This document shows, piece after piece, positions 1 to 7,669 of a DNA stretch of 64,000 bases. Source of the stretch: Amaricoccus solimangrovi (GTDB lineage: Bacteria > Pseudomonadota > Alphaproteobacteria > Rhodobacterales > Rhodobacteraceae); assembly GCF_006385685.1 (NCBI RefSeq), contig NZ_VFRP01000019.1, positions 1-64,000 on the forward strand, read 5' to 3'. Position 1 is the stretch's first letter; every line of letters starts with the position of its first letter. The notes beneath the pieces were generated by a model that worked only from the letters and a program-made list of their open reading frames with translations, searched no databases and was not told where the DNA came from. The translations under genes were made by a program, and so were the position numbers.

Positions 1-93
1 TCGCCCATCGCCATGGAAGAGAAGCTCCGCTTCGCCATCCGCGAGGGCGGACGCACCGTCGGCGCCGGCGTCGTCTCCAAGATCATCGAGTAA
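1..93 (+). CDS. tuf: Elongation factor Tu, C-terminal end (partial)
   Basis: This is the last 30 codons of EF-Tu, the GTPase that carries aminoacyl-tRNA to the ribosome. The frame is open from the window edge and ends with the family's characteristic tail [17 protein letters not shown]. The 5' part lies outside the window. Its place ahead of tRNA-Trp, secE and nusG fits the tuf copy that heads this locus in alphaproteobacteria, although two accessory genes now separate it from the tRNA. A terminator follows 30 bases after the stop codon. Confidence 0.97.
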
Positions 94-123
94 TCGGGCC
101 TCTTCCCGATCACCGGAAAAGCG

Positions 124-157
124 AACCGCGGGCGCCCGGCGCCCGCGGTTTCTTGTT
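124..157 (+). terminator. Rho-independent terminator of tuf
   Basis: A perfect 12-bp stem (AACCGCGGGCGC pairing with GCGCCCGCGGTT) with a 3-base loop is followed by TTCTTGTT, directly downstream of the tuf stop codon. It isolates tuf from the metallophosphoesterase gene. The remaining bases up to 307 show no other structure beyond a ribosome binding site. Confidence 0.9.
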
Positions 158-307
158 GCCGAACCGCCGCGGCCCGCCGCCAAATCCGCGCGCGGGCTGG
201 ACAGCGGCCGAAGGATTGGCGAAACCCGCCGATGCGCCGGGACGCGCCGCCCCGGAGCGTCGACTTCCGAGCCCTTCCTTCCCAGTCCCTCCAAGGACGG
301 CGATCCC

Positions 308-1123
308 ATGAGCGATCTGACAGCGGGCCACCGGATCTACGCGATCGGTGACATCCACGGCCATCTCTCCCTGCTCGACGCGATGATCGCGCGCATCCGC
401 GCCGACCTCGACCGACGCCCGCATCCGGCGCCGGTCGTGATCTTCCTCGGCGACTTCTGCGACCGCGGCCCCGACACGCGGGGCGTCTACCGCCGGCTGA
501 TCGAACTCCAGCGCACGGGCTTTCCGTTCCGTTTCCTGCTCGGCAACCACGATTCCTACATCCCCGCCTATCTGCGCGATCCCGAGTGGTACGACCGCAC
601 CTACCACTGGCTCAATCCGGCCATGGGCGGGGACAAGACGCTCGCCTCCTACGGGGTGACGGATGCGAGCGACCTCGATCCCGCCGCGACCCGCGCCGCC
701 TTCGCCCGCGCCCTGCCCGCCGCGCATCTGCGGTTCATCGAGACCTGCGAGCTCTGGATCCGGATCGGCGGCTATGTCTTCGCCCACGCCGGCATCCGCC
801 CCGGGGTGCCGATGGCGCGGCAGGACCGCGACGACCTGATCTGGATCCGCCAGGGCTTCCTCGACTATCGCAAGCCCTTCGGCTTCAAGGTCGTGCACGG
901 CCATACCATCGTGCCCCAGGTGGAGCACCACCCGAACCGGATCGCCGTCGACACCGGCGCCTTCCGGACCGGGAACCTGTCCTGCGTCGTGCTCGAAGGC
1001 GCGGACGTCTCGCTGCTCCGCGCCGACGGCCCGTTCCCCTGGCCGGAAGGCTCCGGACTGCCCGCGCCGAGCGGCCTCGCGGCGCTCCGCAACAACCTCC
1101 GGACCTTCTGGCCCTCCCGCTGA
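308..1123 (+). CDS. Metallophosphoesterase (calcineurin-like Ser/Thr phosphatase family)
   Basis: A 271-residue two-metal phosphoesterase. The family blocks are complete and in order: GDIHGH (residues about 14-19), GDFCDRG (about 47-53), GNHD (about 79-82), a HAGIRPG block near 160 and VVHGHTIV near 196. These supply the Asp/His/Asn ligands of the dinuclear centre. The size and spacing resemble bacterial PrpA/ApaH-like phosphatases, so protein phosphatase or dinucleotide hydrolase are both possible; the substrate cannot be read from the sequence. No signal peptide is seen, so it should be cytoplasmic. The ATG at 308 has AAGGA about 10 bases upstream. It lies alone between the tuf terminator and a hairpin, and is not part of the usual tuf-tRNA-Trp arrangement. 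Confidence 0.85.
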   Translation: MSDLTAGHRIYAIGDIHGHLSLLDAMIARIRADLDRRPHPAPVVIFLGDFCDRGPDTRGVYRRLIELQRTGFPFRFLLGNHDSYIPAYLRDPEWYDRTYHWLNPAMGGDKTLASYGVTDASDLDPAATRAAFARALPAAHLRFIETCELWIRIGGYVFAHAGIRPGVPMARQDRDDLIWIRQGFLDYRKPFGFKVVHGHTIVPQVEHHPNRIAVDTGAFRTGNLSCVVLEGADVSLLRADGPFPWPEGSGLPAPSGLAALRNNLRTFWPSR

Positions 1124-1143
1124 GACGGCAAATTGCTCTTCGC

Positions 1144-1172
1144 GGTGGGTGCGACAGAATGTCGCACCCACC
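1144..1172 (+). terminator. Perfect 12-bp hairpin after the phosphoesterase gene
   Basis: GGTGGGTGCGAC and GTCGCACCCACC form a perfect 12-bp inverted repeat around AGAAT, 20 bases after the phosphoesterase stop codon. There is no T-run behind it, so it may act as a Rho-dependent stop or RNA-stabilising hairpin. It also resembles in layout the GGCGGAC/GTCCGCC repeats found elsewhere in the window. Confidence 0.55.
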
Positions 1173-1242
1173 GATTCTCCGTGTCCTTTCCGCGCCCGCG
1201 GGCGCACAAATCGCTCCACATAACGCCCTCGCCATACGCAAC

Positions 1243-1258
1243 TAAACGTTTTCGTTTA
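1243..1258. promoter_or_regulatory. Candidate operator TAAACG-N4-CGTTTA
   Basis: A perfect 6-bp inverted repeat with a TTTT centre lies in a short AT-rich patch about 45 bases upstream of the asparagine-synthetase-like start. A second small dyad, TTGC-N4-GCAA, follows at 1261-1272. Position and symmetry suggest a repressor or activator site. The regulator is unknown, and this call is inference. Confidence 0.35.
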
Positions 1259-1303
1259 AGTTGCACATGCAAGAAGAGAGGGCGATCGGGGAGCATTTAT
1301 ACT

Positions 1304-3016
1304 ATGAATTCTCATTCCCTCTTCGTCGGGGATGGCGACCTCGCCGCCGCCCCCGAAACGGCCGCGCGCGCGCCGGCCGCGAGCGGCCCGGACGCTCCGG
1401 CCGGGCAGCGCCAGACCGCGCCGGCGGATGCCCGCGGCTCCCGGGATCGGGATCCGAGGCTCTACCGTTTCGGCTTCGTGGCGCTTCACCGGGAGGATTT
1501 TCCGCCGGAAGGAGAGGCTCAGTCGCTGCCGCGACACCTGGGCTGGCGCCGTCGCCTCATGGGGCCGATAGCGCTCTGGACCCATCCCGAGACAACGCTC
1601 AGGGTGGTCGGGACCGGCGGCGTCCGCTTCGTCTTCCTCGGCGAGGTGATCCCGGAGACCGATCCCGCGCTCGGCGACCCGTTCTCGCCCGAGCGCCTCG
1701 CCGCGGTCGTCGAGGGCGGAGACCCGGCGCTGTACGACTTCCTCGACACGCTCGCGGGCCGTTTCGCCCTGATGGTGGTCGAGGAGGAGCGGGTCCGGGT
1801 CTTTCACGATCCGATGGGCGCGCGGAGTGTCTTCTACTGGAGCGAAGGCCCCTTCGCCGTCGCCTCCCATGCCAGGCTGCTCGCCCGCTGCGTCGGCGCG
1901 CCGCCCGATCCCGTGATCCACGCCCTGCGGCGCGACCCCCGGTTCCGGCGGCGCAAGACCAAATGCCTGCCCGGCGACCTGACCCTGGCGCTCGGCGTCC
2001 AGGCGCTGACACCGAACAACGGCTTCGATTCCGCGACGCGGAGCACCGCCCGGTACTGGCCGCGCCAGCCGCGCCGGCCGGGGACGCTGGAAGATTTCCA
2101 TCGCGCGCTCGAGCACTCGATGGCCGCCCTGGGCCGCTATGCCGGGGCGGGTCACAGGCCGCTCATCGGAGCGACCGACGGAGTGGATTCCCGGCTGCTG
2201 ATCGCGGCCTTCCTCAAGCTCGGCATACGCTTCGAGACCGCCACCTGGCAGATGTCCAAGCTCGCGGAACCCAAGCGCCGCATCATCCGCGCCCTGGCTC
2301 GTCAAGCGGGGGAGCCGCATCTGGAGACGCGGGCCACGCAGGCGGATGACCGGACGCGTGCCGTGGCGCGCTCCAACGGCGGCGGCTACAAGCCCGTCTA
2401 TCAGTCGACATTCGACATGCGCGGCGCCTACGGCGACCGGCCGGAAATGCTCTTCATCCGCGGACATGGCGCCGAGGTCATGCGCGGCTTCTTCAACATC
2501 TGGCCCACGCGCATGAAGGCGCCCACGGCGGCGGAGATGGCGCGGCTCTACTGGAGTCCGGCGGGGAACGAAGTCCCGCCGGATCTGCCGGAGATGTTCG
2601 AGGGATACATCCGGCGGGCGAACTGGGCCGCGGTCGCCGAGATGGGCTTCGATCCGAACGATATCTTTTACTGGGAGCACCGGATGGGAATGTGGAGCGC
2701 GGGGCTCAACAACGAGTTCGACGTCGCCATGCGATCGGTGCCCGGGTTCAACAGCCGGCAACTCTTCGCCGCCGCGCTCGGATTGCCGCCGGAGACAAGG
2801 CTGACAAAGAAACTGTTCCTCGACGCGGTCGAAAGGTTCGAGCCGCGGCTGAGCGGCATTCCGCTCGGCAAGATGGTCGCCGCGCCCGAGGCGCGGCAGG
2901 CAGCCGCGGCCTCGTCCGGGCGCGAGGGCGTGCTCGCGTCGATCCGGCGGGCAACGGCGGGGGCGCGGAAGGCGGCGCGGCGCGGCGCGCGAACGGGGCG
3001 GCGCGTCCCGACCTAG
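1304..3016 (+). CDS. Asparagine synthetase-like protein without amidotransferase cysteine
   Basis: A 570-residue protein with the two-domain plan of class-II asparagine synthetases. Residues about 60-220 look like the Ntn amidotransferase fold (GRFALMV near 152, then FHDPMGARSVFYW near 167). The N-terminus has no Cys-2, so glutamine cannot be hydrolysed in the normal way. The synthetase half carries a changed PP-loop, ATDGVDSR at about 290-297, where SGGxDS is usual; the Asp-Ser pair that binds pyrophosphate remains. AsnB relatives lacking the cysteine include beta-lactam synthetase and lasso-peptide cyclases, and others occur in surface-glycan clusters. The last 45 residues are Arg/Ala-rich and probably unstructured. 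I chose ATG 1304 because the longer frame reads back into the hairpin region. An ATP-dependent amide-forming or adenylating enzyme of unknown substrate is the safest description. Confidence 0.7.
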   Translation: MNSHSLFVGDGDLAAAPETAARAPAASGPDAPAGQRQTAPADARGSRDRDPRLYRFGFVALHREDFPPEGEAQSLPRHLGWRRRLMGPIALWTHPETTLRVVGTGGVRFVFLGEVIPETDPALGDPFSPERLAAVVEGGDPALYDFLDTLAGRFALMVVEEERVRVFHDPMGARSVFYWSEGPFAVASHARLLARCVGAPPDPVIHALRRDPRFRRRKTKCLPGDLTLALGVQALTPNNGFDSATRSTARYWPRQPRRPGTLEDFHRALEHSMAALGRYAGAGHRPLIGATDGVDSRLLIAAFLKLGIRFETATWQMSKLAEPKRRIIRALARQAGEPHLETRATQADDRTRAVARSNGGGYKPVYQSTFDMRGAYGDRPEMLFIRGHGAEVMRGFFNIWPTRMKAPTAAEMARLYWSPAGNEVPPDLPEMFEGYIRRANWAAVAEMGFDPNDIFYWEHRMGMWSAGLNNEFDVAMRSVPGFNSRQLFAAALGLPPETRLTKKLFLDAVERFEPRLSGIPLGKMVAAPEARQAAAASSGREGVLASIRRATAGARKAARRGARTGRRVPT

Positions 3017-3034
3017 CGGGCGCGTCGAAACCTC

Positions 3035-3063
3035 TTGCGGATCCCGCGCAATCCCCATATCAG
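3035..3063 (+). promoter_or_regulatory. Probable sigma-70 promoter of tRNA-Trp
   Basis: TTGCGG (3035-3040) and TATCAG (3058-3063) are separated by 17 bases and end 21 bases before the mature tRNA. The spacing is ideal and the -10 is a fair match, so a short 5' leader on the pre-tRNA is likely. Confidence 0.5.
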
Positions 3064-3084
3064 AGCCTCCGCGTACCGGCCCTT

Positions 3085-3160
3085 AGGGGTGTAGCTCAGT
3101 TGGTAGAGCATCGGTCTCCAAAACCGAGGGTCGTAGGTTCGAGTCCTATCGCCCCTGCCA
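3085..3160 (+). tRNA. trnW: tRNA-Trp (anticodon CCA)
   Basis: A 76-base cloverleaf: acceptor AGGGGTG pairs with CGCCCCT (one G-T pair), the D-arm holds TAGCTCAGTTGGTAGAGC, the anticodon stem TCGGT/ACCGA encloses the loop CTCCAAA with anticodon CCA, the T-arm contains GGTTCGAGTCC, and the 3' CCA is encoded. In related genomes tRNA-Trp lies directly upstream of secE. Here an inverted MFS gene begins 29 bases after the tRNA 3' end. Confidence 0.98.
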
Positions 3161-3189
3161 GTACGCCAGACGCTTTCCCGTCGGCACGA

Positions 3190-4551
3190 TCACATCCGCC
3201 GCGCCCGGCTCGCGGCGGCGGCGGCGAGCGCGAAGCCCGTCGCGATCGCGAGGCTGATCCGCTCGGCCCCGTCCGGCGCGGCGTGGAACACGATCGCCGT
3301 CAGCGCCGCGCCGAAGGTCATGCCGAGCAGGCGGGCCATCGCGAGCATGCCTCCCGCCGCGCCCGCCCGAGTCCGGGGCGCCGAGGCGAGCAGCGTCCGG
3401 TTGTTCGGCGCCTGGAAGAAGCCGAAACCGAAGCCGCAGAGCGCCATGCGCCAGGCGATGTCGAAGGCGGTCGCCTCCGCCGGCAGCAACGCGATGAGCC
3501 CGAGCCCGAGCGCGACCAGCAGCATCCCGCCGAGACCGAGATTGCCCGCCGAGACCCGGTCGGACAGGTGTCCCGCGATCGGCGCGGAGAGGCCGAGCGC
3601 GACCGGCCAGGGGGTCATCAGCAGTCCGGTCCGCACCTGGTCGAAGCCGAGCGCGTCCTCGAAATGGAAGGGGAGCGCCACGAAGGCGATGATGAAGGCG
3701 ACGAAGGCGCAGACCGAGGCGGTGACGGAGAGCGCGAAGACCGGGATCCGCAGCAGGTCGAGCGGGATCATCGGGGCCTCCGCCGCGCGGCTCCACCGCG
3801 AGAGCAGGACGCCGGAGCCGAGCGCGGCCGCGAGCGCGGCCCAGCCGAGCGGCCCGCCATCGCGTGCGAGCGCGTCCGCGCCGATGAAGAAGAGGCCGAA
3901 CATCGCCGCGCCGAGCAGCGCGCCCGGCAGGTCGAGCGGCCGGTCCCCGGTCTCCGCGCGCGGCAGGGCGCGGAGGCCGAGCCAGAGGTTGACGAGCCCC
4001 GCCGGGACGTTGACCGCGAAGAGCCAGGGCCAGGAGCCCACCGCGAGGATCGCCGCCGCGAGCGAGGGCGCCACGGCGGCGGCCACCGCGACGACCAGCC
4101 CGTTCAGCCCCACGCCGCGCCCGAGTTGCGCGTGCGGATAGGTGTGGCGCACGAGGGCGCCGTTCATGCTCATGATCGCCGAGCCGCCGAGCCCCTGCAG
4201 CACGCGGGCGGCCACCAGCGTCTCGAGGCTGCCCGAGAGCGCGCAGCAGAGCGAGCCGAGCGTGAAGACGACCACCCCCCAGAGATAGACCCGCCGGTAG
4301 CCGAGCCTTTCGCCGAGGGCGGCGAGCGGCAGCAGCGTGACGACGATGGCAAGTTGATAGGCGTTGACGATCCAGACGGCGGCCGAGGGCGTGGCGCCGA
4401 GTTCGCGCGTGATGCTCGGCAGCGCCACGTTCACCACCGTGCCGTCGAGCACGGCCATCGTGATGCCGATCGCGATGGCGAGCATCGCGAAATAGCGGCG
4501 CGGGACGGGCAGGCCGTCCGGATGGATCGGGGAAGTCGGCGCGGTGGACAT
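3190..4551 (-). CDS. MFS transporter, EmrB/QacA (DHA2) type
   Basis: A 453-residue, very hydrophobic protein with about 14 predicted membrane segments. The N-terminal half shows the DHA2 signature: a first helix with DGTVVNVALPSI (near 35-46), then VNAYQLAIVVTLLPLAALGERLGYRRV, the motif-A-like loop. Members are drug or solute:proton antiporters of the inner membrane. The gene points against all neighbours and sits exactly between tRNA-Trp and secE, two genes that are normally adjacent, so it looks like a later insertion. ATG 4551 lacks a clear Shine-Dalgarno sequence. The substrate cannot be told. Confidence 0.85.
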   Translation of the reverse strand: MSTAPTSPIHPDGLPVPRRYFAMLAIAIGITMAVLDGTVVNVALPSITRELGATPSAAVWIVNAYQLAIVVTLLPLAALGERLGYRRVYLWGVVVFTLGSLCCALSGSLETLVAARVLQGLGGSAIMSMNGALVRHTYPHAQLGRGVGLNGLVVAVAAAVAPSLAAAILAVGSWPWLFAVNVPAGLVNLWLGLRALPRAETGDRPLDLPGALLGAAMFGLFFIGADALARDGGPLGWAALAAALGSGVLLSRWSRAAEAPMIPLDLLRIPVFALSVTASVCAFVAFIIAFVALPFHFEDALGFDQVRTGLLMTPWPVALGLSAPIAGHLSDRVSAGNLGLGGMLLVALGLGLIALLPAEATAFDIAWRMALCGFGFGFFQAPNNRTLLASAPRTRAGAAGGMLAMARLLGMTFGAALTAIVFHAAPDGAERISLAIATGFALAAAAASRARRM

Positions 4552-4592
4552 GGGCGCGATGCTTGGCCGGGCCCCGGGCCGAAGGCAAGGAC

Positions 4593-4621
4593 TTGCAAAT
4601 GACGACCGGCTGACTTAGGTG
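4593..4621 (+). promoter_or_regulatory. Weak candidate promoter of secE-nusG
   Basis: TTGCAA (4593-4598), 17 bases, then TAGGTG (4616-4621), about 25 bases before the secE start. The -35 is good and the -10 poor. A promoter is needed here because the inverted MFS gene cuts secE off from tuf and tRNA-Trp. Confidence 0.35.
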
Positions 4622-4645
4622 CGGGCAACCGAGAAAGAGACCGCC

Positions 4646-4843
4646 ATGGCCCGGACCAACCCCCTCCAGTTCATCCAGCAGGTGCGCGCCGAGACGGCGA
4701 AGATCACCTGGCCGACGCGCCGCGAGACGATGCTCACCACGGTGATGGTGATGATCATGGCCGGCCTCTTCGCGGCGTTCTTCTTCCTGGTCGATCTGAT
4801 CATCCGCTTCGGGCTCGAGGCGGTGCTCCAGATGGCCTCTTGA
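4646..4843 (+). CDS. secE: Preprotein translocase subunit SecE
   Basis: A 65-residue single-membrane-span SecE of the short alphaproteobacterial form. It clamps the SecY channel in the inner membrane. The conserved amphipathic stretch FIQQVRAETAKITWPTRRET precedes one hydrophobic segment (residues about 28-52). ATG 4646 is preceded by GAGAAAGAGA; an in-frame GTG at 4619 would add nine non-conserved residues and was rejected. nusG follows after a 169-base gap that contains a hairpin. Confidence 0.95.
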   Translation: MARTNPLQFIQQVRAETAKITWPTRRETMLTTVMVMIMAGLFAAFFFLVDLIIRFGLEAVLQMAS

Positions 4844-4890
4844 ATTCCGCGCCCCCCGGCGGTATGGGGGCGCCCTCTCGAGACTGACGG

Positions 4891-4928
4891 GGCGCACGTC
4901 GATTCGGTCGTGCGCCGTTTCGTTTTGT
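4891..4928 (+). terminator. Terminator-like hairpin between secE and nusG
   Basis: GGCGCACG and CGTGCGCC pair across a 10-base loop, followed by GTTTCGTTTTG. It could be a partial terminator or attenuator setting the secE to nusG ratio, or the end of a secE-only transcript with a separate nusG promoter. Confidence 0.5.
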
Positions 4929-5012
4929 CCGGGAGATGTCCGAAGGGTCCGATACCCGGCGGGCGAATGTGCGAGCGGCGCTGTCCGCTCCCTGATTGAG
5001 GTGACGGACGAC

Positions 5013-5546
5013 ATGGCCCAGCGCTGGTATTCGGTGAGCGTGCTCTCGAATTTCGAAAAGAAGGTCGCCGAGGCGATCCGCGAAGCCGTGGAGCAGCAGA
5101 ATCTCGGCGAGGAGATCACCGAGGTCATGGTGCCGACCGAGGAAGTGATCGAGATCCGGCGCGGCAAGAAGGTGCAGACCGAGAAGCGCTTCATGCCCGG
5201 CTACGTGCTCGTGCGCATGGAACTCAACGACCGCTCCTATCACCTGATCAACTCGATCAACCGCGTGACCGGCTTCCTCGGCCCGCAGGGCAAGCCCTCG
5301 CCGATGAAGGACGAGGAAGTGGCCCGGATCCTGAACCAGGTCGTCGAGGGCCAGGAGCGTCCGCGCTCGATCATCACCTTCCAGACCGGCGAGCAGGTCA
5401 ACGTGACCGACGGCCCGTTCGAGGGCTTCGCCGGCCTCGTCGAGGAAGTGGACCAGTCGAACAACCGGCTCAAGGTCTCCGTCTCGATCTTCGGCCGGGC
5501 CACCCCGGTCGAGCTTGAATTCACGCAGGTCTCGAAAGCGTCCTGA
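5013..5546 (+). CDS. nusG: Transcription termination/antitermination protein NusG
   Basis: A 177-residue NusG. The N-terminal NGN domain begins AQRWYSVSVLSNFEKKV and contains FMPGYVLVRMEL, which contacts the RNA polymerase clamp. The C-terminal KOW domain (residues about 125-177, with VTDGPFEGFAG) binds Rho or ribosomal protein S10. I start at ATG 5013, where the family normally begins, with GAGGTG upstream; an in-frame GTG at 5001 adds four residues. The next gene, rplK, follows after a 102-base leader holding an L1-binding mimic. Confidence 0.97.
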   Translation: MAQRWYSVSVLSNFEKKVAEAIREAVEQQNLGEEITEVMVPTEEVIEIRRGKKVQTEKRFMPGYVLVRMELNDRSYHLINSINRVTGFLGPQGKPSPMKDEEVARILNQVVEGQERPRSIITFQTGEQVNVTDGPFEGFAGLVEEVDQSNNRLKVSVSIFGRATPVELEFTQVSKAS

Positions 5547-5555
5547 CGTGCATCC

Positions 5556-5602
5556 CAGGTGGGAGGCGAGACCGGCGCGCCGGTCGGACCGCACCACCCC
5601 TA
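5556..5602 (+). promoter_or_regulatory. Ribosomal protein L1 operator mimicking 23S rRNA
   Basis: The leader of rplK contains AGGTGGGAG (5558-5566) and ACCACCC (5594-5600) around a 16-bp palindrome GACCGGCGCGCCGGTC. The two strands copy the L1 site of 23S rRNA helices 76-77, which reads AGGUGGGAG...ACCACC. In E. coli, L1 represses its own rplKA mRNA by binding such a mimic. The sequence match is seen directly; its function here is inferred. Confidence 0.7.
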
Positions 5603-5648
5603 GAAACGCCCGAGGGTCGCGACCCGGAGGCATGGCAAGGAGGCCATC

Positions 5649-6077
5649 ATGGCCAAGAAGGTAGCTGGCAGCCTGAAGCTGCAGGTGCCCGCCGGCAAGG
5701 CGAACCCGTCCCCGCCCGTGGGTCCGGCGCTCGGTCAGCGCGGCATCAACATCATGGAATTCTGCAAGGCGTTCAACGCGCGCACGCAGGAGATGGAAGT
5801 CGGCGTCCCGACCCCGGTGATCATCACCTACTACACCGACAAGTCCTTCACGATGGAGATCAAGACGGCGCCGGCGTCGTACTATCTCAAGAAGGCCGCC
5901 GGTCTGAAGTCCGCGTCCAAGACGCCGGGCAAGGCGACCGCGGGCACGGTGACGGTGGCCCAGCTGCGCGAGATCGCCGAGGCCAAGATGAAGGACCTCA
6001 ACGCGAACGACGTCGAATCCGCGATGAACATCATCGCCGGTTCCGCGCGCTCGATGGGCATCGAGGTGAAGGGCTGA
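5649..6077 (+). CDS. rplK: 50S ribosomal protein L11
   Basis: A 142-residue L11, the stalk-base protein that binds the GTPase centre of 23S rRNA. The sequence has the family hallmarks [29 protein letters not shown] at the start and a C-terminal rRNA-binding domain with [19 protein letters not shown]. Length is normal. AGGAGG lies just upstream of ATG. It is followed 3 bases later by rplA and preceded by the L1 operator, so the pair should be co-regulated by L1. Confidence 0.98.
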   Translation: MAKKVAGSLKLQVPAGKANPSPPVGPALGQRGINIMEFCKAFNARTQEMEVGVPTPVIITYYTDKSFTMEIKTAPASYYLKKAAGLKSASKTPGKATAGTVTVAQLREIAEAKMKDLNANDVESAMNIIAGSARSMGIEVKG

Positions 6078-6080
6078 GTC

Positions 6081-6779
6081 ATGGCAAAGATCGCTAAGCG
6101 CACCAAGGCCGCCCGCGAAGCCTTCGCCGGCAAGGAGAACCTCGCCGTCGCCGAGGCCGTCGCCCTCGTCAAGGCGAACGCGACCGCGAAGTTCGACGAG
6201 ACGCTCGAGATCGCGCTGAACCTCGGCGTCGATCCCCGCCACGCCGACCAGATGGTCCGGGGCGTCGTCAACCTGCCCAACGGCACCGGCAAGACCGTGC
6301 GAGTCGCCGTCTTCGCCCGCGGCGCCAAGGCCGACGAGGCGCGGGAAGCCGGGGCCGACGTCGTCGGCGCCGAGGACCTGATGGAAACGATCCAGGGCGG
6401 CACGATCGAGTTCGACCGCTGCGTCGCGACCCCGGACATGATGCCGATCGTCGGCCGGCTCGGAAAGATCCTCGGCCCGCGCAACCTGATGCCGAACCCG
6501 AAGGTCGGCACGGTGACGATGGACGTGGCCCAGGCGGTGAAGAACGCCAAGGGCGGCGAGGTGCAGTTCCGCGTCGAGAAGGCGGGCGTCGTGCATGGCG
6601 GCGTCGGCAAGGCCTCGTTCGACGAGGCGAAGCTCGTCGAGAACGTGAAGGCCTTCGTGGCGGCGGTGAACCGGGCGAAGCCCGCGGGCGCCAAGGGCAC
6701 CTACCTCAAGAAGATCTCGCTCTCCTCGACCATGGGTCCGGGCGTGAGCGTCGACGTCGCGAACGCGGTCGCCGAGTAA
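6081..6779 (+). CDS. rplA: 50S ribosomal protein L1
   Basis: A 232-residue L1, the mobile stalk protein near the ribosomal E site and the likely repressor of rplK-rplA translation. Recognisable blocks are [38 protein letters not shown] and the C-terminal [11 protein letters not shown]. Length matches the family. It begins 3 bases after the rplK stop codon, which indicates translational coupling. A strong hairpin follows at 6814-6840. Confidence 0.98.
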   Translation: MAKIAKRTKAAREAFAGKENLAVAEAVALVKANATAKFDETLEIALNLGVDPRHADQMVRGVVNLPNGTGKTVRVAVFARGAKADEAREAGADVVGAEDLMETIQGGTIEFDRCVATPDMMPIVGRLGKILGPRNLMPNPKVGTVTMDVAQAVKNAKGGEVQFRVEKAGVVHGGVGKASFDEAKLVENVKAFVAAVNRAKPAGAKGTYLKKISLSSTMGPGVSVDVANAVAE

Positions 6780-7077
6780 CCTTGAATGCGCCGGGGATCG
6801 CCCGGCGACGAATTTCCGCCCGGGGGAAACCCCGGCGGAATACGGGGCGGCCCGGGATCGGTCCGCTCTTCTGTCCGAGACGGTGGGCTGCCCCCGGATG
6901 CGAATCCAGTGGCGCTAAGTCCTGCCCGAGATGGGAAACGATCAGGATCGAAGCGGGGCCGATGGGCCCCGGGGCGGTTTTGGCGGGACCCTGACACGGA
7001 CCCGAGACGCCGGGGCTCCCGCCTCGGCGAAACTGAGCCGGCGGGGGACTCCCTCGCCATGAACTTGGAGCAACACT
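6780..7077 (+). promoter_or_regulatory. Structured leader of rplJL (candidate L10 autoregulatory region)
   Basis: This 298-base gap holds no plausible gene. It starts with a strong hairpin, TTCCGCC (6814-6820) pairing with GGCGGAA (6834-6840) around a GGGG/CCCC inner helix and an A-rich tip, and continues with several smaller GC-rich stems up to the rplJ ribosome binding site GGAG (7067-7070). In many bacteria L10 represses rplJL by binding a leader in this position. The hairpin may be an attenuator or an RNase processing site. Which helix L10 would bind cannot be settled by eye. Confidence 0.55.
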
Positions 7078-7593
7078 GTGGATAGAGCCCAGAAAGAAGC
7101 TGTGGTCGGTGAACTCGGCCAGATCTTCGCGGACTCTGGTGTCGTCGTGGTCGCGCACTACGAAGGCCTCACGGTTGCCGAGATGACCGATTTCCGCCTG
7201 CGCATGAAGAGCGCCGGCGGAGCGGTCCGTGTCGCCAAGAACAAGCTCGCCAAGATCGCCCTGAAAGGGACCCCCGCCGAGAAGATGGGGGATCTTCTGA
7301 AGGGCATGACGGTGCTCGCCTATTCCGAGGACCCGGTCGCCGCCGCGAAAGTGGTGGAGGCCTATACCAAGGACAACAAGAAGCTTGTTGTCCTTGGGGG
7401 TGCCATGGGGGCGACGCCGCTCGACGAGGCCGGTGTGAAAGCCGTGGCCCAGATGCCGTCGCGCGAGGAGCTCATCGCTTCCGTCGTGGCCTGCATCGGT
7501 GCCCCGGCCGGCAACCTGGTCGCGGCCATTGGCGCGCCCGCGAGCGACATCGCAGGAATCCTCAAGACGCTCGAAGAGCGTGAGGCGGCCTGA
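7078..7593 (+). CDS. rplJ: 50S ribosomal protein L10
   Basis: A 171-residue L10, which anchors the L7/L12 dimers on the stalk. The start [10 protein letters not shown] is typical and uses GTG (7078) with GGAG eight bases upstream. The RNA-binding N-terminal domain includes [13 protein letters not shown] and the C-terminal helix that holds L12 ends the protein. rplL follows after 76 bases. Confidence 0.97.
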   Translation: MDRAQKEAVVGELGQIFADSGVVVVAHYEGLTVAEMTDFRLRMKSAGGAVRVAKNKLAKIALKGTPAEKMGDLLKGMTVLAYSEDPVAAAKVVEAYTKDNKKLVVLGGAMGATPLDEAGVKAVAQMPSREELIASVVACIGAPAGNLVAAIGAPASDIAGILKTLEEREAA

Positions 7594-7669
7594 GCGAAGC
7601 AACCCTGGGGCCGGAGAGGCGCGAAACCGCCGATACCGGACAGAACGAACCTGATTGGAAACGGATAAA

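Noticed and set aside
3146-5194. Other long frames around the MFS and secE genes, including plus-strand ones from 2692 to 4602
   Set aside because: Low-complexity Arg/Glu-rich translations crossing the tRNA and known genes; shadows of the real MFS gene.
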